DNA from: Sphingobacterium composti
GTDB taxonomy: Bacteria; Bacteroidota; Bacteroidia; Sphingobacteriales; Sphingobacteriaceae
Assembly: GCF_009829075.1 (NCBI RefSeq)
Contig: NZ_WUQZ01000021.1
Coordinates: 1-43,723 of the forward strand
Reading direction: 5' to 3'
Length of the DNA stretch: 43,723 nucleotides
The notes below the pieces were generated by a model. That model ran no database searches. It was not told the origin of the DNA and saw only the letters and a list, made by a program, of their open reading frames with translations. Positions 1 to 7,364 of this stretch are shown piece by piece. The stretch's first letter is position 1. Each line of letters starts with the position of its first letter. Both the position numbers and the translations under genes were made by a program.

Positions 1-117
1 CTCTTCCAAAAATATATCCAAGCGACATTCGCCTTTTGAATAATGGGTCATTTCAAAATAATCGGAAACCCCTTCTGGAATAATGAGAGGCATTAAAGCT
101 TTAAATGAATCGTGCAT
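1..117 (-). CDS. ISAon1-type transposase, N-terminal part (cut by window edge)
   Basis: An open frame starts at an ATG read from 117 and runs leftward out of the window. Its first 39 residues (MHDSFKALMPLIIPEGVSDY, then FEMTHYSKGE and so on) resemble the small N-terminal protein annotated in Bacteroidota as ISAon1 family transposase N-terminal region protein. That protein normally precedes a separate DDE domain gene, which would lie beyond the edge. The gene sits inside a piece of DNA that interrupts an IS256-family transposase. The family match is from recall of the typical start of these proteins, so it is moderately sure. Confidence 0.6.
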   Translation of the reverse strand, partial: MHDSFKALMPLIIPEGVSDYFEMTHYSKGECRLDIFLEE

Positions 118-182
118 CTGAATAATATAATAATGCAAATATCCGATTATTTTTCTTCTACTCCACAGGTTTTGTACATGGT
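1..182 (-). mobile_element. ISAon1-type insertion sequence, terminal part
   Basis: This stretch replaces the expected continuation of the IS256 transposase. Homology to IS256 stops after the residues ENEGANF, at about 183-185, and from there leftward the DNA leads into the ISAon1-type frame starting at 117. The exact terminal inverted repeat and target duplication cannot be confirmed because the other end lies outside the window. The boundary at 182 is uncertain by several bases. Confidence 0.5.
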
Positions 183-829
183 CCAAAGTTTGCACCTTCA
201 TTCTCCGAAACATACATACCCAACAGATGCTTATGTCCGTTTCGGTCAACACCTAGGATATTGTATACAGCCCGGGAAACAAATCGATGGTCTTCTTTAA
301 CCTTGCAGTGCATGGCGTCCATCCATACAATCGTATAAACAGAGTTTAGACTTCTTGACTGCCACTCCTTGACCTCAGGAATGATTTTGTCAGTAATGGA
401 AGAAAGTGTGCTGTGGCTGATGTCTGTGTCATACATTACCTTGATGTGATTCGAAATATCTCGCAGACTCATGCCTAGACCATACATGCCTAAAATCTTC
501 TTCTCCAGGCTCTCGGCTAAAATCGTCTCACGTTTCTTAACCAACTGGGGCTCAAAGTTAGATCGACGATCTCGCGGAGTATCGATGTCAATCGTACCAT
601 CGGAAGTACGAATAGCTTTGGTGCTTTTGCCATTACGCCGATTACCTATGGAGCGTTGGGTTTCATCCATATAGCTCTCCATCTCAGCTTCTAGCGCTGC
701 TTCTAAAATTTTTTTCATTAAAGGAGCAAAAGCGCCATTCTTGCCATAAAGCGATTCGCCACTGCGTAATTGCTCTAAGGCTTTGTCCTTCATGGACTCA
801 AAATCAAAATCGTTCTCGTGGATACTCAT
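183..829 (-). pseudogene. IS256-family (Mutator-type) transposase, 3' truncated
   Basis: About 215 residues of an IS256-family transposase, which is normally near 400. The conserved N-terminal half is visible: the GNRRNGKS and DTPRDR region near residues 75-90, and the first catalytic Asp in WMDAMHCKVKED near residue 180. The frame then leaves the family after SENEGANF and stops at 158, so the second Asp and the Glu of the DDE triad are missing. An ATG at 829 is preferred to the upstream one at 874 because the latter lies inside the terminal inverted repeat. The protein should be inactive, and the break is explained by insertion of the ISAon1-type element. Confidence 0.85.
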
Positions 830-868
830 AATAACTATGTCAAAAATAATACTTCTATTTATTATCAT

Positions 869-892
869 TGACACAGTTTATTTTACAGTCTC
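869..892 (-). repeat. Terminal inverted repeat of the IS256-family element
   Basis: Read on the minus strand the sequence is GAGACTGTAAAATAAACTGTGTCA, written here as its outer GAGACTGTAAAATAA and inner ACTGTGTCA parts. It is a typical IS256-type end and lies 40 bp upstream of the preferred transposase start. It marks the outer boundary of the element at about 892. The partner end has been lost to the nested insertion, so the 8-bp duplication cannot be checked. Confidence 0.65.
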
Positions 893-894
893 CG

Positions 895-927
895 AAAGAG
901 GCAAGATTTTTAATATTTTGCCTCTTT
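895..927 (-). terminator. Hairpin downstream of the desaturase gene
   Basis: A 10-bp inverted repeat (AAAGAGGCAA / TTGCCTCTTT) lies 15 bp past the desaturase stop on the minus strand. The IS256 end abuts it almost directly at 892, so the element appears to have inserted at the base of this terminator and removed most of any T-tract. Confidence 0.6.
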
Positions 928-941
928 TGTATTTTATAACC

Positions 942-2018
942 TTAGTTATAATTTGGTTTAGCCATCAACTTAATCACTTTGATGTGCGAAAGGAAAGCTT
1001 GCCAAAAAGATTGATATTCTATGTATGTAATATTATACTCTTCACAGGTTTGTCTTACAATTTTATTAAGAGCAGGGTAGTGTACGTGACTAATTTTGGG
1101 AAATAAGTGGTGTTCTACTTGGAAATTAAGTCCTCCCAATAGCCATGTCAATATTTTATTTTTAGTTGCAAAATTTGCTGTTGATTGCAATTGATGAATC
1201 ATCCATTCTTCTTCTACCCTCGAATTATCAATTGTTTTGAACTCTGTTCCAGTCACCACGTGAGCCAATTGGAAAACAATTGCTAAACACAAACCACATA
1301 CGATAGCTGATATTAGTAAGCCTACTAATGCTGGAATCCACCCCAACATATAAATAGGAATGACGATGAATAGTAGAAAGTGAATGATTTTGGATGACCA
1401 AAAAATTATCTTTTCTTTTAAAGGAAAATGAAATTTATCAGTTGAGCTTGCAGACATCTTTTGTCTAAAATATTTCTCATAGTCTTGATAAAATATCCAT
1501 GCTAAATAGGATATACTATATAATGCCAAAAAATAGATGTGCTGATATTTGTGATGTTTCTTTAATTGTTGGTCATGATGAATACGCATGAACTTCACTT
1601 CAATATCATGGTCTTCACCATCTATGTTTGTATAAGTATGGTGTGCAATATTATGTTTCAATTTCCAAAAATAAATATTACCTCCTAAAAGATTCAAGCT
1701 ATAGGAAAGGATTGTATTTAATGTTTTGTTGTCGGAAAATGAATTATGCCCTGCGTCATGCATAATATTAAAACCTATTGCAGCAAGATTAACGCCGAAT
1801 ATTAGGCATAGCACCAAGCTTATTACCCAATGAGGCTGTACAAATACTAGAATACTATATATAGTAAAAAATGAAATTAGTAAAACAGAAGCTTTTATGA
1901 AGATTCTTCTATTTCCTGTTTTTTTAGTAAATGTGTTGCTGAAGTAATTGTTTGTCTTTTGCTTTAGGCTTTTCGAAAATAACGAATTTTTTTGGTTGAA
2001 TTTTATTGTTTGTGTCAT
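942..2018 (-). CDS. Membrane fatty-acid desaturase (front-end / linoleoyl-CoA type)
   Basis: A 358-residue integral membrane di-iron desaturase that would introduce a double bond into membrane acyl chains, using ferredoxin or cytochrome-type electrons. The three histidine boxes are clear: HDAGH at 87-91, HNIAHH at 122-127 and QVEHH at 300-304. A Q in place of the first H of box 3 is the signature of front-end (delta-5/6-like) desaturases. Hydrophobic blocks near 43-60, 66-85, 208-228 and 229-255 fit the usual four-helix topology. Length is normal. It is transcribed alone, ending at the hairpin at 895-927. Substrate and regiospecificity cannot be read from sequence. Confidence 0.9.
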   Translation of the reverse strand: MTQTIKFNQKNSLFSKSLKQKTNNYFSNTFTKKTGNRRIFIKASVLLISFFTIYSILVFVQPHWVISLVLCLIFGVNLAAIGFNIMHDAGHNSFSDNKTLNTILSYSLNLLGGNIYFWKLKHNIAHHTYTNIDGEDHDIEVKFMRIHHDQQLKKHHKYQHIYFLALYSISYLAWIFYQDYEKYFRQKMSASSTDKFHFPLKEKIIFWSSKIIHFLLFIVIPIYMLGWIPALVGLLISAIVCGLCLAIVFQLAHVVTGTEFKTIDNSRVEEEWMIHQLQSTANFATKNKILTWLLGGLNFQVEHHLFPKISHVHYPALNKIVRQTCEEYNITYIEYQSFWQAFLSHIKVIKLMAKPNYN

Positions 2019-2125
2019 TCTTATTATTGACTAATTTCTGTGATGGCTAGTCTCTTCCAATATTAATTTATTAAATGTACTCATTTCAAATTATATATTT
2101 TGAATTTTAACAAATTTTGACACAA

Positions 2126-2168
2126 AAAAATATAAAAAATGCAGAGAAAACTAAATCTATCTCTGCAT
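2126..2168 (-). terminator. Rho-independent terminator of the GH43 gene
   Basis: An 8-9 bp stem (ATGCAGAG / CTCTGCAT, 2139-2146 and 2161-2168) is followed on the minus strand by a long T-rich run. It lies just past the stop codon at 2195. Confidence 0.8.
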
Positions 2169-2194
2169 ATGACACTGATAATTAAACTTTAAAT

Positions 2195-3169
2195 TTATTC
2201 TTCATCTTCGCCTATTACTACTTCATTATTTTTATTTACATATAAATTTTTCCATATGTAGGTTGAGGATTTTAAGTCTTTTTCATTCCATTTGTCAGCC
2301 ATGAAAATAAATTTATTCTTTTTAGCATTGACAGGACTAACAAATGTTCCTTGTCCCCAATAAGTAATATGTGCATCTTTTCCTTTGCATGGGTTTCCTT
2401 TGTTTTCCCAATCGCCCATAATCTCATCTGATACAGCAAAATTAGCTTCGTTCGGATACCATCCAGTCAGACCTGATGTTACCATATAATATTTCTTTTT
2501 GTATTTGAATACTGCAGGAGCCTCTCTTGCAATGTCAATGAATATTCTTTTGTATTTCCCTGTATGCTTCAAGTAATCATCACTTAATAATCCGACGTGC
2601 ATAGTTCTATTGCCTTCAGAAGAGTAAAAATGATATGCTTTGCCATCATCATCTACGAAAATAGTCATATCTCTTGCTTCATATCCGTGAGGACGAACAC
2701 TTTCTATATAGGTAAATGGTCCAGAAGGCGAATCACTCACAGCTACACCTGAACTCGCTAGCGCATAGTTGTCTGTGTCAATGTGCATCCACATCACAAA
2801 TTTCTTAGTCTTTTTGTTATAAATAACTTTTGGTCTTTCGATTACTTTAGAAATATGTAAATCATGATTGGGATCTGTCTTATTTGAAGGTAATACTACA
2901 CCTTCATTTTTCCAAGTTTTTAAGTCTTTCGAAGAATAACAGGAAACACCTCCTGCATCAACTCTTCTAGATCCTGATGGCGAATTGAATGATTCGCCTT
3001 CTTTTATTTCACCGTACCAATAGTATTTTCCTTTATGTTTTAAGATGCCACCACCATGAGCATTGATGTGTTTTCCATCAGTATCTTTGAATGTAAATTT
3101 CTCTTGAGCATTACCAATACTTATATTATATATTACAAAGAAGAATAAAGCAATTGCATAATTTTTCAT
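2195..3169 (-). CDS. Secreted glycoside hydrolase family 43 protein
   Basis: A 324-residue protein with a signal peptide (about residues 1-21, ending near GNAQ), so it is probably periplasmic or exported. The mature part begins with the FKDTDGKHINAHGGGILKH region and KYYWYGE, and carries repeated blade motifs (YYMVTSGLTGWYPN, AREAPAVFKYKKKYYM, DAHITYWGQGTF) typical of five-bladed beta-propeller GH43 enzymes. The HAHGGG-type start with a WYGE motif recalls the arabinogalactan-active GH43 subfamily that includes exo-beta-1,3-galactanases, but that assignment is from memory and unproven. It stands alone, without SusCD-type partners in the window. Confidence 0.85.
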   Translation of the reverse strand: MKNYAIALFFFVIYNISIGNAQEKFTFKDTDGKHINAHGGGILKHKGKYYWYGEIKEGESFNSPSGSRRVDAGGVSCYSSKDLKTWKNEGVVLPSNKTDPNHDLHISKVIERPKVIYNKKTKKFVMWMHIDTDNYALASSGVAVSDSPSGPFTYIESVRPHGYEARDMTIFVDDDGKAYHFYSSEGNRTMHVGLLSDDYLKHTGKYKRIFIDIAREAPAVFKYKKKYYMVTSGLTGWYPNEANFAVSDEIMGDWENKGNPCKGKDAHITYWGQGTFVSPVNAKKNKFIFMADKWNEKDLKSSTYIWKNLYVNKNNEVVIGEDEE

Positions 3170-3481
3170 GTCGTATTTGTTTTAATATTTTGAAAATTAT
3201 TGAGTTCGTTTGGTTTATTTTTTTCTTATTGCGTAAAAATATTTTCAATAGTACAAATAAATTTCTTTTTGATAAACAAATGAGCTTTCTTGTATTAATA
3301 ATGTTACCACATTTTTTGTTTTATTTAATTAAATGTATGAGTGTATAATAGATGGATATTAACTGAATTTCAATAATAATTTTATTAGATGTTGATCTTT
3401 TTATATTTATTTTTCTATCTTTAAATCAATTAATGAGGCTAATATCCTCCGCACTACATACCAATTATAATTATCTCCGTA
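3170..3481. other. Intergenic region between divergent genes
   Basis: Very AT-rich spacer of 312 bp between the GH43 start on the minus strand and an unknown gene on the plus strand. It must hold both promoters, but I see no convincing -33/-7 pair. An open frame across 3154-3348 on the plus strand overlaps the GH43 start and looks like chance. Confidence 0.5.
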
Positions 3482-3853
3482 ATGAAAAAAATAATTTTCG
3501 TAGAAAGTGCTGATATCGGCAAATTTTCATTTCAAGGTTTTATCGTTGATAAAGGAGATAATATAGTCTCTTATTCCATTTTCATTAAGAATATGGATGT
3601 GGCATTAATTGAATTAGTAGCATATCCCAATAAAGATGTAAGATTATGCATTAATAATGAAATGATATCATATATAGAAGAGAACAAAACTCAAGATAAA
3701 AAATTGAGACGAGAGTATTTCAAACAATTCTATAGCTTTATAATAGCCAGCGAAAAAAAAGCTTCGTATATGATTTTTAAAAGACAGAAGTTAAATTATA
3801 TAAAGAATTCGTCTGATATAATTAATATGAAAAAGCTCTATATTGGCATGTAA
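3482..3853 (+). CDS. Hypothetical protein, 123 aa
   Basis: Not recognised. The protein starts with a short beta-rich segment (KKIIFVES, KFSFQGFIV, NIVSYSIFI), followed by a charged helical middle (EENKTQDKKLRREYFKQFYS) and a basic tail. There is no signal peptide or membrane segment. An isolated gene with ATG at 3482 and no neighbour closer than 120 bp. The composition resembles the surrounding chromosome, so it is probably a real lineage-specific gene. Confidence 0.6.
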   Translation: MKKIIFVESADIGKFSFQGFIVDKGDNIVSYSIFIKNMDVALIELVAYPNKDVRLCINNEMISYIEENKTQDKKLRREYFKQFYSFIIASEKKASYMIFKRQKLNYIKNSSDIINMKKLYIGM

Positions 3854-4001
3854 TTTCTACACCCAATCAAATATCCTAAACCTCATTGCTATCTTATAAT
3901 TTATATTAACTGCATTTCTTAATGATTATTAATGAATTAATTGTAATTAAATATCATCCGAGTATTATTGTATATTGAATTCATATGATTATTTTAGTGT
4001 T

Positions 4002-4280
4002 ATGATCAATTTAAATGAATATTTTGAGGGAGCCGTAAAATCATTGGCTTATGAAAATGGTGGAAAGTCTACTGTTGGTGTTATTGATGTAGGGGAGTAT
4101 GAGTTTGGAACATCTACACCCGAAACTATGTTGGTGATTGAAGGAGAACTGAAAGTCTTGCTGCCCGGAAATTCAGATTGGCAAACTTTTGAAGCAGGAC
4201 AACAATTTGAGGTAGCTGCAAACGCTTATTTTAAAGTGCGTGCAGATATAGCGACATCTTATTTATGTAAATACAAATAA
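4002..4280 (+). CDS. ppnP: Pyrimidine/purine nucleoside phosphorylase (PpnP family, DUF1255)
   Basis: A small single-domain cupin that phosphorolyses nucleosides to the free base and ribose-1-phosphate, with broad substrate range in characterised members. The sequence from MINLNEYFEG through SVGV-like GEYEFGTSTPETM, GELKVLLPG, WQTFEAGQQFEV and TSYLCKYK follows the E. coli YaiE/PpnP protein almost block by block. The ATG at 4002 is chosen over the one at 3975 because family homology begins there, giving 92 residues, the usual length. It is monocistronic, with a strong terminator at 4306-4344. Confidence 0.92.
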   Translation: MINLNEYFEGAVKSLAYENGGKSTVGVIDVGEYEFGTSTPETMLVIEGELKVLLPGNSDWQTFEAGQQFEVAANAYFKVRADIATSYLCKYK

Positions 4281-4305
4281 CTTACATATACTGAAATTAT
4301 TGTCT

Positions 4306-4344
4306 AAAAGGAACCATCAAGCGAACTTAATGGTTCCTTTTCTA
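4306..4344 (+). terminator. Rho-independent terminator after ppnP
   Basis: A 12-bp perfect stem (AAAAGGAACCAT / ATGGTTCCTTTT, 4306-4317 and 4330-4341) with a 12-base loop, followed by TCT and an AT-rich stretch. Confidence 0.85.
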
Positions 4345-4401
4345 TTATAAAAAAAATGGCGTGTAAACATCGGGCAGACCCTATGCAATAAATTATTTAA
4401 T

Positions 4402-5094
4402 ATGGAAAACCTGATCAAATTTACACAAGCGCAGCTATTCGAGGAATGGTTGAAATCATGCTCTTACCAAAAATTATTAGCAGAACTTAATGTTATTGCA
4501 GTTGGATTAGAAGGATTTGAAATCCTTGTCCAATTAAAGTTTGCTTATCCACATCTTCGGGTAGGATATTTTTATCATTCTTCATTAAATAAATTTCTGG
4601 ATATGAATGGAGATGATATATCAGAGAATTTTATGTTTATACCAATTGATGTACGTATAATAAACTTAAGCGGTGAAGCATATCATATTCAATTTCTCAA
4701 TAGGGATATTATACATCAAACCTTAAAATATATTTCCAATGAAGCGTTGATAATAGGTTCAATGACAGATCCTATTTTGGTTAGACTTTTGGAATTCTAT
4801 AAATTTAATCATAGGAATTTGCTTATACGTCGACCTATGTATTTTGAGACATCTTCCTTGCGTGGTAGTATTAATAAGTTTTTACAATTTTCTCCACATC
4901 CTGAATATATTAGGATAATTGATTCTATTCGAATAAATCGCTGGATGAAAAAATTAGGTTATAAGCCAACTATGCTCCAACTTCATGACGAGATTTATGG
5001 CCATTGGTTTGTTCATCTAAAGACTCTTCTCGATTTACCAGATTTGGAATTATGGGATGAACCACGCGTGAAAGTTCAAGCAGGACTGTATTAG
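4402..5094 (+). CDS. Hypothetical protein, 230 aa
   Basis: Not recognised. A soluble protein with alternating alpha/beta character: an N-terminal helical part, then LVQLKFAYPHLRVGYFYH, VRIINLSGEAYHIQF, and an aromatic-rich C-terminus (IYGHWFVHLKTLLDLPDLELW). No signal peptide, membrane helix or recognisable catalytic motif. It is flanked by terminators on both sides (4306-4344 and 5122-5157), so it forms its own transcription unit. Its good length and normal codon use support a real gene. Confidence 0.7.
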   Translation: MENLIKFTQAQLFEEWLKSCSYQKLLAELNVIAVGLEGFEILVQLKFAYPHLRVGYFYHSSLNKFLDMNGDDISENFMFIPIDVRIINLSGEAYHIQFLNRDIIHQTLKYISNEALIIGSMTDPILVRLLEFYKFNHRNLLIRRPMYFETSSLRGSINKFLQFSPHPEYIRIIDSIRINRWMKKLGYKPTMLQLHDEIYGHWFVHLKTLLDLPDLELWDEPRVKVQAGLY

Positions 5095-5121
5095 CACGTA
5101 GTTATATGAGTTGTTGATAGT

Positions 5122-5157
5122 ATAGTAGCAGCGCAATGCTGCTACTATTATTTTATT
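5122..5157 (+). terminator. Rho-independent terminator
   Basis: An 11-bp perfect stem (ATAGTAGCAGC / GCTGCTACTAT, 5122-5132 and 5138-5148) with a 5-base loop, followed by TATTTTATT. Confidence 0.88.
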
Positions 5158-5247
5158 GAAGAGATTACAAATTAATGGATGGGATCTTCAGTCGATTGAA
5201 ATTTGAATTGTGAGAGAAGATCATACTTTTTAAATAGAGAAGATTAG

Positions 5248-5255
5248 TATCTTTG
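5248..5255 (+). promoter_or_regulatory. Probable -7 element (TATCTTTG) of the VF530-type gene
   Basis: It matches the Bacteroidota TAnnTTTG -7 motif and lies only 6 bp before the ATG at 5262. A start about 5-8 bp downstream of the motif would give a leaderless or nearly leaderless mRNA. No clear TTTG -33 partner is visible. Confidence 0.5.
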
Positions 5256-5261
5256 ATTATT

Positions 5262-5480
5262 ATGGAAACACAAAAAAATAATCCATTACACGGTAAAAGA
5301 TTAGATGTCATAATTGAAGACTTGGTTGCTCATTATGGATGGGAAGAAATGGGACGTAGAATCGTAATTCGTTGTTTTAATGAGAACCCAAGTGTTAAAT
5401 CCTCTTTAGTTTTCTTGCGAAAAACTCCTTGGGCAAGAGAAAAAGTGGAACAATTGTATATCAAAACTTTTTCAAAATAA
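5262..5480 (+). CDS. VF530-family DNA-binding protein (DUF2132)
   Basis: A 72-residue protein. The conserved core [48 protein letters not shown] and [10 protein letters not shown] is the VF530/DUF2132 signature nearly end to end; members adopt a compact helical fold that binds DNA, with function little known. ATG 5262 is preferred to the in-frame TTG at 5253, which lies inside the promoter motif. Monocistronic, convergent with the next gene. Confidence 0.85.
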   Translation: METQKNNPLHGKRLDVIIEDLVAHYGWEEMGRRIVIRCFNENPSVKSSLVFLRKTPWAREKVEQLYIKTFSK

Positions 5481-5490
5481 TATATTAGAA

Positions 5491-5763
5491 TTATTCGTCT
5501 TCATCGGCTAGATAAATTTTATGCACTAAAAAGCGAGCATTTTTGCTAGGAATTAGCATATCATCAACGTTATCAGATTCGATAGGATAAAGCATTTCGT
5601 TTGCCGAGTCAACTAAAACGGAGTCAGGTATAATTTCAAAAAAAGTAATATTATCAATCGTCGAAAGTTCTTCCACCTTGATGTAGGCTACATTTTGTTT
5701 TTTCCAATTATCTAAAATTGTCTGTGTGAAAAGTTGATAGGGATTTCTATGTTGTTCTTCCAT
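5491..5763 (-). CDS. Hypothetical protein, 90 aa
   Basis: Not recognised. A small acidic protein with sequence NPYQLFTQTILDNWKKQNV, then a beta-rich middle (VEELSTIDNITFFEIIPDSV) and an acidic end (LADEDE). No signal or membrane segment. It ends 10 bp from the convergent VF530-type gene. Upstream lies the Rieske gene on the same strand with a gap of 85 bp, so it may be co-transcribed with it. Confidence 0.65.
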   Translation of the reverse strand: MEEQHRNPYQLFTQTILDNWKKQNVAYIKVEELSTIDNITFFEIIPDSVLVDSANEMLYPIESDNVDDMLIPSKNARFLVHKIYLADEDE

Positions 5764-5848
5764 GTTTGTAAATATAGTCCGATATTAAGTGAATATTCTA
5801 TTAAGCAGAATTTACAGTCTCATAAGGAATGCAAAAAAATAATAATTT

Positions 5849-6184
5849 TTAAAAGCCCAAATATTTTTTGAATAAATTTTGGGGAAGTTGGACATATTGA
5901 TCATTATTACGTTTTTCAATCCGATAAGTTGTAATGTAATTGTTTTGCCCTTCAGCTCCTTTTCCACTTATCAAATCAAAACTATGACGATGAAAAGGAC
6001 AAATGAGTTTACCATCTTCACACTTTCCTCCAGCAAGATTAGCTCCCGCGTGCGGACATTTGGCTGAAGTCGCGTACCATTTTTCCTGATGGTAAATTAA
6101 GCAATATTTTTGTCCATCTCCCTTCAACAATTGTATTGGCTGTTTGGAATTAATAGCATTTGATGGAATTTTATGCCATTTCAT
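5849..6184 (-). CDS. Rieske [2Fe-2S] ferredoxin-like protein
   Basis: A 111-residue protein with the Rieske cluster signature C43-x-H45 (CPHAGANL) and C62-xx-H65 (CPFHRHSFD), the two Cys and two His that hold a 2Fe-2S centre. It lacks any membrane anchor, so it resembles the soluble ferredoxins of aromatic dioxygenase systems or the small subunit of nitrite reductase rather than a bc1 Rieske. No partner oxygenase or reductase is adjacent; its electron acceptor is unknown. The desaturase at 942-2018 is a conceivable partner, but that is only conjecture. Confidence 0.9.
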   Translation of the reverse strand: MKWHKIPSNAINSKQPIQLLKGDGQKYCLIYHQEKWYATSAKCPHAGANLAGGKCEDGKLICPFHRHSFDLISGKGAEGQNNYITTYRIEKRNNDQYVQLPQNLFKKYLGF

Positions 6185-6451
6185 AATATTAAAAATAGCA
6201 AACTGTCATTAATTAAACAAAGTTACTTGTAATAGTCTGTTTATAGACTAAGTTTTTAATTTTCATAGGTTTGATGTCTTATTCAATTTATATGTGGCAA
6301 TGGTTTATAATAGTAATAAATAGATTTTGAGATTCGTGATTTGGAATCCAGATATCTTGGGTGTTCGGGATTGCTATTATTTGTATATCCTAGTTGAGCT
6401 TATTGGTAATCGTAGGAAAACGCTTTGCGAGTCTATCAGAAATATAAAGCA

Positions 6452-6757
6452 TTATTTTAATTCTGATGGAGTTTCATTCAACAAAAGCTTAATAAGGCTT
6501 ATGTTATGCTCAGATTTGTCCTTATTTAGGAAATCTTGAATGATGATGTTTCTAATATCTTTCACATTCTGTATTGGCAATAATCTTTTCATTACTTCAT
6601 AGGGTAGAAAAGCTACATAACGAAGCGGTAATTCTCGATAATAATCTGCATGATCAAAATTATTTTCAGGTAATCCTACACGCTTGGTTTTTGAATAATG
6701 CGGAAAAAAACAGGGAAGTCTACCTAATCTATATGCTTTTGCGTATAAAATTGTCAT
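6452..6757 (-). CDS. Hypothetical protein divergent from hipBST, 101 aa
   Basis: Not recognised. Helical, with hydrophobic stretches YYRELPLRYVAFLPYEVMK and IRNIIIQDFLNKDK, and no clear domain. Its codons 4-10 coincide with the outermost of three palindromes upstream of hipB (6730-6747), so the start of this gene is inside the repeated hipBST control region. In the second hipBST copy the same palindrome is followed by unrelated DNA. It may be a fragment whose natural start was lost, or a real gene sharing the operator. The 267 bp downstream to the Rieske start holds only a weak AGTCT/AGACT hairpin near 6232. Confidence 0.45.
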   Translation of the reverse strand: MTILYAKAYRLGRLPCFFPHYSKTKRVGLPENNFDHADYYRELPLRYVAFLPYEVMKRLLPIQNVKDIRNIIIQDFLNKDKSEHNISLIKLLLNETPSELK

Positions 6758-6827
6758 TTTTTATGTTTTTATATGTTTATGCATATAATTTAAATATTTT
6801 TTGTACTTTTATATGTAAAGGCATATA
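6730..6827 (+). promoter_or_regulatory. Three-site HipB operator array and hip promoter, copy 1
   Basis: Three 18-bp inverted repeats of form TATATG-N6-CATATA start at 6730 (one mismatch, CGTATA), 6770 and 6810, exactly 40 bp apart. The innermost ends 2 bp before the hipB ATG at 6830. A candidate -7 box TACTTTTA (6804-6811) abuts site 3 and its -33 region would fall in site 2. This is what an autorepressing HipB would need. The same array with the same spacing occurs at 18607-18704. Confidence 0.75.
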
Positions 6828-6829
6828 AA

Positions 6830-7048
6830 ATGAATATTATTGGAGATTTTGTAAAGATGAAAAGAAAGCAACTTGGTCTTACACAAGAAGACTTGGCTGA
6901 AAATGCTGGCGTGGCTTTAACTGTTATTCGAAAGATTGAGCAAGGTAAAGATAATCTGAGTTTGATTAAGGTTAATCAAGTATTAATGCTTTTTGGACAT
7001 GTTTTGGGACCTGTAAATGTTAGAGATTATGAGAAAGGCGATAGTTAA
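6830..7048 (+). CDS. hipB: HipB-like XRE antitoxin/repressor, copy 1
   Basis: A 72-residue XRE helix-turn-helix protein. The HTH lies at about residues 8-60 (MKRKQLGLTQEDLAENAGVA, then TVIRKIEQG), and the short C-terminal tail ends VRDYEKGDS. In HipBA/HipBST systems HipB binds palindromic operators and represses the operon together with its partners; the three TATATG palindromes immediately upstream fit this. It overlaps hipS by 20 bp, so the two are translationally coupled. The ATG at 6830 follows operator 3 directly. Confidence 0.88.
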   Translation: MNIIGDFVKMKRKQLGLTQEDLAENAGVALTVIRKIEQGKDNLSLIKVNQVLMLFGHVLGPVNVRDYEKGDS

Positions 7049-7364
7049 ATACAATGATTCATTAGCAGGTGAATTGACAGAAACCGCAGAAGGTACATAC
7101 ATATTTCAGTACGACGAAGCATATTGTGAACATTTTCCTGATCAGTTTCTAACTTTTCAGATGCCTGTAAGGAATTATCCTTATCATAGTGTATCTATGT
7201 TTCCGTTTTTTGATGGTTTGATTCCTGAAGGCTGGTTATTGAATATTGCCACAGAGAGTTGGAAATTAAACCAAAAAGATCGCATGGGCTTATTGTTAGC
7301 ATGTTGTCAAAATAGTATTGGTGCTGTTTCTGTACACCCTTTAATTACGGATGATGAAGAATAG
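7029..7364 (+). CDS. hipS: HipS-like protein (HipA N-terminal subdomain), copy 1
   Basis: A 111-residue stand-alone HipA N-terminal subdomain (Couple_hipA type). Diagnostic is SMFPFFDGLIPEGWLL near residues 57-72, matching the PFF-x-LLPEG motif of HipA. ATG 7029 (MRKAIVKYND) is preferred to 7017 because the family begins with this strand. In the enteropathogenic E. coli HipBST system the separate HipS acts as the antitoxin that neutralises the kinase; the same split is seen here. It overlaps hipB by 20 bp and hipT by 14 bp. Confidence 0.82.
   Translation: MRKAIVKYNDSLAGELTETAEGTYIFQYDEAYCEHFPDQFLTFQMPVRNYPYHSVSMFPFFDGLIPEGWLLNIATESWKLNQKDRMGLLLACCQNSIGAVSVHPLITDDEE

Noticed and set aside
783..1106. 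107-aa plus-strand frame
   Set aside because: It runs through the IS256 end, its inverted repeat and the desaturase terminator, and overlaps the desaturase 3' end antisense. Chance frame.
6574..6828. 84-aa plus-strand frame upstream of hipB
   Set aside because: It covers the operator array and promoter and is antisense to the 101-aa frame; composition is poor.
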